Shown here: in pieces, positions 57,665-64,000 of the stretch | How the letters are laid out: every line of letters starts with the position of its first letter | Position numbering within the stretch: the stretch's first letter is position 1 | NCBI RefSeq assembly: GCF_040115645.1 | Contig: NC_089546.1 | Location: 5,942,001 to 6,006,000, forward strand | Direction of reading: 5' to 3' | Length of the DNA: 64,000 bases | From: Euwallacea fornicatus | Taxonomy: Eukaryota > Arthropoda > Insecta > Coleoptera > Curculionidae | Position numbers and translations under genes: made by a program | Notes under the pieces: generated by a model | What the model saw: the letters and a program-made list of their open reading frames with translations, nothing else | Told to the model about the DNA's origin: nothing | Databases searched by the model: none

Positions 57665-60600
57665 AGTTCAGGTTAGTTCAGGTTAGTTCAGGTTAGTTCA
57701 GGTTAGTTCAGGTTAGTTCAGGTTAGTTCAGGTTAGTTCAGGTTAGTTCAGGTTAGTTCAGGTTAGTTCAGGTTAGTTCAGGTTAGTTCAGGTTAGTTCA
57801 GGTTAGTTCAGGTTAGTTCAGGTTAGTTCAGGTTAGTTCAGGTTAGTTCAGGTTAGTTCAGGTTAGTTCAGGTTAGTTCAGGTTAGTTCAGGTTAGTTCA
57901 GGTTAGTTCAGGTTAGTTCAGGTTAGTTCAGGTTAGTTCAGGTTAGTTCAGGTTAGTTCAGGTTAGTTCAGGTTAGTTCAGGTTAGTTCAGGTTAGTTCA
58001 GGTTAGTTCAGGTTAGTTCAGGTTAGTTCAGGTTAGTTCAGGTTAGTTCAGGTTAGTTCAGGTTAGTTCAGGTTAGTTCAGGTTAGTTCAGGTTAGTTCA
58101 GGTTAGTTCAGGTTAGTTCAGGTTAGTTCAGGTTAGTTCAGGTTAGTTCAGGTTAGTTCAGGTTAGTTCAGGTTAGTTCAGGTTAGTTCAGGTTAGTTCA
58201 GGTTAGTTCAGGTTAGTTCAGGTTAGTTCAGGTTAGTTCAGGTTAGTTCAGGTTAGTTCAGGTTAGTTCAGGTTAGTTCAGGTTAGTTCAGGTTAGTTCA
58301 GGTTAGTTCAGGTTAGTTCAGGTTAGTTCAGGTTAGTTCAGGTTAGTTCAGGTTAGTTCAGGTTAGTTCAGGTTAGTTCAGGTTAGTTCAGGTTAGTTCA
58401 GGTTAGTTCAGGTTAGTTCAGGTTAGTTCAGGTTAGTTCAGGTTAGTTCAGGTTAGTTCAGGTTAGTTCAGGTTAGTTCAGGTTAGTTCAGGTTAGTTCA
58501 GGTTAGTTCAGGTTAGTTCAGGTTAGTTCAGGTTAGTTCAGGTTAGTTCAGGTTAGTTCAGGTTAGTTCAGGTTAGTTCAGGTTAGTTCAGGTTAGTTCA
58601 GGTTAGTTCAGGTTAGTTCAGGTTAGTTCAGGTTAGTTCAGGTTAGTTCAGGTTAGTTCAGGTTAGTTCAGGTTAGTTCAGGTTAGTTCAGGTTAGTTCA
58701 GGTTAGTTCAGGTTAGTTCAGGTTAGTTCAGGTTAGTTCAGGTTAGTTCAGGTTAGTTCAGGTTAGTTCAGGTTAGTTCAGGTTAGTTCAGGTTAGTTCA
58801 GGTTAGTTCAGGTTAGTTCAGGTTAGTTCAGGTTAGTTCAGGTTAGTTCAGGTTAGTTCAGGTTAGTTCAGGTTAGTTCAGGTTAGTTCAGGTTAGTTCA
58901 GGTTAGTTCAGGTTAGTTCAGGTTAGTTCAGGTTAGTTCAGGTTAGTTCAGGTTAGTTCAGGTTAGTTCAGGTTAGTTCAGGTTAGTTCAGGTTAGTTCA
59001 GGTTAGTTCAGGTTAGTTCAGGTTAGTTCAGGTTAGTTCAGGTTAGTTCAGGTTAGTTCAGGTTAGTTCAGGTTAGTTCAGGTTAGTTCAGGTTAGTTCA
59101 GGTTAGTTCAGGTTAGTTCAGGTTAGTTCAGGTTAGTTCAGGTTAGTTCAGGTTAGTTCAGGTTAGTTCAGGTTAGTTCAGGTTAGTTCAGGTTAGTTCA
59201 GGTTAGTTCAGGTTAGTTCAGGTTAGTTCAGGTTAGTTCAGGTTAGTTCAGGTTAGTTCAGGTTAGTTCAGGTTAGTTCAGGTTAGTTCAGGTTAGTTCA
59301 GGTTAGTTCAGGTTAGTTCAGGTTAGTTCAGGTTAGTTCAGGTTAGTTCAGGTTAGTTCAGGTTAGTTCAGGTTAGTTCAGGTTAGTTCAGGTTAGTTCA
59401 GGTTAGTTCAGGTTAGTTCAGGTTAGTTCAGGTTAGTTCAGGTTAGTTCAGGTTAGTTCAGGTTAGTTCAGGTTAGTTCAGGTTAGTTCAGGTTAGTTCA
59501 GGTTAGTTCAGGTTAGTTCAGGTTAGTTCAGGTTAGTTCAGGTTAGTTCAGGTTAGTTCAGGTTAGTTCAGGTTAGTTCAGGTTAGTTCAGGTTAGTTCA
59601 GGTTAGTTCAGGTTAGTTCAGGTTAGTTCAGGTTAGTTCAGGTTAGTTCAGGTTAGTTCAGGTTAGTTCAGGTTAGTTCAGGTTAGTTCAGGTTAGTTCA
59701 GGTTAGTTCAGGTTAGTTCAGGTTAGTTCAGGTTAGTTCAGGTTAGTTCAGGTTAGTTCAGGTTAGTTCAGGTTAGTTCAGGTTAGTTCAGGTTAGTTCA
59801 GGTTAGTTCAGGTTAGTTCAGGTTAGTTCAGGTTAGTTCAGGTTAGTTCAGGTTAGTTCAGGTTAGTTCAGGTTAGTTCAGGTTAGTTCAGGTTAGTTCA
59901 GGTTAGTTCAGGTTAGTTCAGGTTAGTTCAGGTTAGTTCAGGTTAGTTCAGGTTAGTTCAGGTTAGTTCAGGTTAGTTCAGGTTAGTTCAGGTTAGTTCA
60001 GGTTAGTTCAGGTTAGTTCAGGTTAGTTCAGGTTAGTTCAGGTTAGTTCAGGTTAGTTCAGGTTAGTTCAGGTTAGTTCAGGTTAGTTCAGGTTAGTTCA
60101 GGTTAGTTCAGGTTAGTTCAGGTTAGTTCAGGTTAGTTCAGGTTAGTTCAGGTTAGTTCAGGTTAGTTCAGGTTAGTTCAGGTTAGTTCAGGTTAGTTCA
60201 GGTTAGTTCAGGTTAGTTCAGGTTAGTTCAGGTTAGTTCAGGTTAGTTCAGGTTAGTTCAGGTTAGTTCAGGTTAGTTCAGGTTAGTTCAGGTTAGTTCA
60301 GGTTAGTTCAGGTTAGTTCAGGTTAGTTCAGGTTAGTTCAGGTTAGTTCAGGTTAGTTCAGGTTAGTTCAGGTTAGTTCAGGTTAGTTCAGGTTAGTTCA
60401 GGTTAGTTCAGGTTAGTTCAGGTTAGTTCAGGTTAGTTCAGGTTAGTTCAGGTTAGTTCAGGTTAGTTCAGGTTAGTTCAGGTTAGTTCAGGTTAGTTCA
60501 GGTTAGTTCAGGTTAGTTCAGGTTAGTTCAGGTTAGTTCAGGTTAGTTCAGGTTAGTTCAGGTTAGTTCAGGTTAGTTCAGGTTAGTTCAGGTTAGTTCA

Positions 60601-63600
60601 GGTTAGTTCAGGTTAGTTCAGGTTAGTTCAGGTTAGTTCAGGTTAGTTCAGGTTAGTTCAGGTTAGTTCAGGTTAGTTCAGGTTAGTTCAGGTTAGTTCA
60701 GGTTAGTTCAGGTTAGTTCAGGTTAGTTCAGGTTAGTTCAGGTTAGTTCAGGTTAGTTCAGGTTAGTTCAGGTTAGTTCAGGTTAGTTCAGGTTAGTTCA
60801 GGTTAGTTCAGGTTAGTTCAGGTTAGTTCAGGTTAGTTCAGGTTAGTTCAGGTTAGTTCAGGTTAGTTCAGGTTAGTTCAGGTTAGTTCAGGTTAGTTCA
60901 GGTTAGTTCAGGTTAGTTCAGGTTAGTTCAGGTTAGTTCAGGTTAGTTCAGGTTAGTTCAGGTTAGTTCAGGTTAGTTCAGGTTAGTTCAGGTTAGTTCA
61001 GGTTAGTTCAGGTTAGTTCAGGTTAGTTCAGGTTAGTTCAGGTTAGTTCAGGTTAGTTCAGGTTAGTTCAGGTTAGTTCAGGTTAGTTCAGGTTAGTTCA
61101 GGTTAGTTCAGGTTAGTTCAGGTTAGTTCAGGTTAGTTCAGGTTAGTTCAGGTTAGTTCAGGTTAGTTCAGGTTAGTTCAGGTTAGTTCAGGTTAGTTCA
61201 GGTTAGTTCAGGTTAGTTCAGGTTAGTTCAGGTTAGTTCAGGTTAGTTCAGGTTAGTTCAGGTTAGTTCAGGTTAGTTCAGGTTAGTTCAGGTTAGTTCA
61301 GGTTAGTTCAGGTTAGTTCAGGTTAGTTCAGGTTAGTTCAGGTTAGTTCAGGTTAGTTCAGGTTAGTTCAGGTTAGTTCAGGTTAGTTCAGGTTAGTTCA
61401 GGTTAGTTCAGGTTAGTTCAGGTTAGTTCAGGTTAGTTCAGGTTAGTTCAGGTTAGTTCAGGTTAGTTCAGGTTAGTTCAGGTTAGTTCAGGTTAGTTCA
61501 GGTTAGTTCAGGTTAGTTCAGGTTAGTTCAGGTTAGTTCAGGTTAGTTCAGGTTAGTTCAGGTTAGTTCAGGTTAGTTCAGGTTAGTTCAGGTTAGTTCA
61601 GGTTAGTTCAGGTTAGTTCAGGTTAGTTCAGGTTAGTTCAGGTTAGTTCAGGTTAGTTCAGGTTAGTTCAGGTTAGTTCAGGTTAGTTCAGGTTAGTTCA
61701 GGTTAGTTCAGGTTAGTTCAGGTTAGTTCAGGTTAGTTCAGGTTAGTTCAGGTTAGTTCAGGTTAGTTCAGGTTAGTTCAGGTTAGTTCAGGTTAGTTCA
61801 GGTTAGTTCAGGTTAGTTCAGGTTAGTTCAGGTTAGTTCAGGTTAGTTCAGGTTAGTTCAGGTTAGTTCAGGTTAGTTCAGGTTAGTTCAGGTTAGTTCA
61901 GGTTAGTTCAGGTTAGTTCAGGTTAGTTCAGGTTAGTTCAGGTTAGTTCAGGTTAGTTCAGGTTAGTTCAGGTTAGTTCAGGTTAGTTCAGGTTAGTTCA
62001 GGTTAGTTCAGGTTAGTTCAGGTTAGTTCAGGTTAGTTCAGGTTAGTTCAGGTTAGTTCAGGTTAGTTCAGGTTAGTTCAGGTTAGTTCAGGTTAGTTCA
62101 GGTTAGTTCAGGTTAGTTCAGGTTAGTTCAGGTTAGTTCAGGTTAGTTCAGGTTAGTTCAGGTTAGTTCAGGTTAGTTCAGGTTAGTTCAGGTTAGTTCA
62201 GGTTAGTTCAGGTTAGTTCAGGTTAGTTCAGGTTAGTTCAGGTTAGTTCAGGTTAGTTCAGGTTAGTTCAGGTTAGTTCAGGTTAGTTCAGGTTAGTTCA
62301 GGTTAGTTCAGGTTAGTTCAGGTTAGTTCAGGTTAGTTCAGGTTAGTTCAGGTTAGTTCAGGTTAGTTCAGGTTAGTTCAGGTTAGTTCAGGTTAGTTCA
62401 GGTTAGTTCAGGTTAGTTCAGGTTAGTTCAGGTTAGTTCAGGTTAGTTCAGGTTAGTTCAGGTTAGTTCAGGTTAGTTCAGGTTAGTTCAGGTTAGTTCA
62501 GGTTAGTTCAGGTTAGTTCAGGTTAGTTCAGGTTAGTTCAGGTTAGTTCAGGTTAGTTCAGGTTAGTTCAGGTTAGTTCAGGTTAGTTCAGGTTAGTTCA
62601 GGTTAGTTCAGGTTAGTTCAGGTTAGTTCAGGTTAGTTCAGGTTAGTTCAGGTTAGTTCAGGTTAGTTCAGGTTAGTTCAGGTTAGTTCAGGTTAGTTCA
62701 GGTTAGTTCAGGTTAGTTCAGGTTAGTTCAGGTTAGTTCAGGTTAGTTCAGGTTAGTTCAGGTTAGTTCAGGTTAGTTCAGGTTAGTTCAGGTTAGTTCA
62801 GGTTAGTTCAGGTTAGTTCAGGTTAGTTCAGGTTAGTTCAGGTTAGTTCAGGTTAGTTCAGGTTAGTTCAGGTTAGTTCAGGTTAGTTCAGGTTAGTTCA
62901 GGTTAGTTCAGGTTAGTTCAGGTTAGTTCAGGTTAGTTCAGGTTAGTTCAGGTTAGTTCAGGTTAGTTCAGGTTAGTTCAGGTTAGTTCAGGTTAGTTCA
63001 GGTTAGTTCAGGTTAGTTCAGGTTAGTTCAGGTTAGTTCAGGTTAGTTCAGGTTAGTTCAGGTTAGTTCAGGTTAGTTCAGGTTAGTTCAGGTTAGTTCA
63101 GGTTAGTTCAGGTTAGTTCAGGTTAGTTCAGGTTAGTTCAGGTTAGTTCAGGTTAGTTCAGGTTAGTTCAGGTTAGTTCAGGTTAGTTCAGGTTAGTTCA
63201 GGTTAGTTCAGGTTAGTTCAGGTTAGTTCAGGTTAGTTCAGGTTAGTTCAGGTTAGTTCAGGTTAGTTCAGGTTAGTTCAGGTTAGTTCAGGTTAGTTCA
63301 GGTTAGTTCAGGTTAGTTCAGGTTAGTTCAGGTTAGTTCAGGTTAGTTCAGGTTAGTTCAGGTTAGTTCAGGTTAGTTCAGGTTAGTTCAGGTTAGTTCA
63401 GGTTAGTTCAGGTTAGTTCAGGTTAGTTCAGGTTAGTTCAGGTTAGTTCAGGTTAGTTCAGGTTAGTTCAGGTTAGTTCAGGTTAGTTCAGGTTAGTTCA
63501 GGTTAGTTCAGGTTAGTTCAGGTTAGTTCAGGTTAGTTCAGGTTAGTTCAGGTTAGTTCAGGTTAGTTCAGGTTAGTTCAGGTTAGTTCAGGTTAGTTCA

Positions 63601-64000
63601 GGTTAGTTCAGGTTAGTTCAGGTTAGTTCAGGTTAGTTCAGGTTAGTTCAGGTTAGTTCAGGTTAGTTCAGGTTAGTTCAGGTTAGTTCAGGTTAGTTCA
63701 GGTTAGTTCAGGTTAGTTCAGGTTAGTTCAGGTTAGTTCAGGTTAGTTCAGGTTAGTTCAGGTTAGTTCAGGTTAGTTCAGGTTAGTTCAGGTTAGTTCA
63801 GGTTAGTTCAGGTTAGTTCAGGTTAGTTCAGGTTAGTTCAGGTTAGTTCAGGTTAGTTCAGGTTAGTTCAGGTTAGTTCAGGTTAGTTCAGGTTAGTTCA
63901 GGTTAGTTCAGGTTAGTTCAGGTTAGTTCAGGTTAGTTCAGGTTAGTTAGTTCAGGTTAGTTCAGGTTAGTTCAGGTTAGTTCAGGTTAGTTCAGGGTTA
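57665..64000 (+). repeat. Telomere-like tandem array of the 10-mer GGTTAGTTCA (TCAGGTTAGT)
   Basis: A 6.3-kb array, perfect from 57671 to 63940 (627 identical units, no substitution), then a 4-base TTAG duplication at about 63,941-63,954, further perfect units and a CAGGG variant in the last ten bases. The unit is TCAGG plus TTAGT, a composite of the Tribolium-type repeat TCAGG and a TTAGG-like half. The G-rich strand runs 5'->3' to the right, the orientation of a telomere whose end lies rightwards, and the left flank is repeat-rich and gene-poor. A homogeneous interstitial satellite is the alternative. The array reaches the window edge, so its true end is not seen. Confidence 0.95.

Noticed and set aside
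57665..64000. CRISPR array or coding repeat
   Set aside because: The period is 10 bp with no spacers, and frames contain TAG; this is simple telomere-like tandem DNA in a eukaryote.

Overview
Eukaryotic, almost certainly insect, nuclear DNA: AT-rich, with short introns (about 50-700 bp), U2-type splice sites and animal gene families. The last 6.3 kb is a perfect 10-bp tandem array of GGTTAGTTCA, which is TCAGG followed by TTAGT. TCAGG is the known telomere repeat of the beetle Tribolium and TTAGG the common insect one, so I infer a beetle-like genome and a window running from a gene-rich arm into a subtelomere and probable telomere. The G-rich strand reads 5'->3' rightwards, as expected if the chromosome end lies to the right.

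Gene-rich part (1-37.8 kb). In order: a Gln-rich nuclear-type protein (-, runs to the left edge); RIOK2 (-), a ribosome-biogenesis kinase; a UEV/UBE2V ubiquitin-conjugating variant (+); phospholipase C-gamma (+, 20 coding exons over 11 kb), whose 5.8-kb intron holds an opposite-strand secreted Thr-rich protein gene and a dead pogo/Tigger transposon; a TMEM186-like mitochondrial membrane protein (-); a small Pro/Tyr/Gln-rich membrane protein with a second short membrane ORF just downstream (+); CARHSP1-type cold-shock protein (-); RNF25 RWD-RING E3 ligase (+); and FAM135 (-, 17 coding exons, a decayed mariner in intron 1). The models were built exon by exon. Exon sums are whole codons with matching phases for RIOK2 (446 aa), UEV (144), PLCG (1209), CARHSP1 (114), RNF25 (298), FAM135 (1244) and the nested gene (445).

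Gene-poor part (37.8-57.4 kb). This holds decayed Tc1/mariner-type transposases, four foldback/MITE-like inverted repeats, a 0.7-kb direct duplication, a small local tandem repeat, a GC-rich block with a CAG13 microsatellite, one weakly supported small multi-exon gene (about 49.2-50.6 kb) and a 1-kb T-rich strand-asymmetric tract beside the array. From 57.5 kb, isolated repeat units precede the uninterrupted array, which reaches the window end with two small irregularities in its last 60 bases.

The genes are unrelated housekeeping and signalling genes, not an operon or pathway cluster; UEV and RNF25 both belong to ubiquitin conjugation but are 19 kb apart. The most distinctive element is the 10-bp telomere-like repeat.
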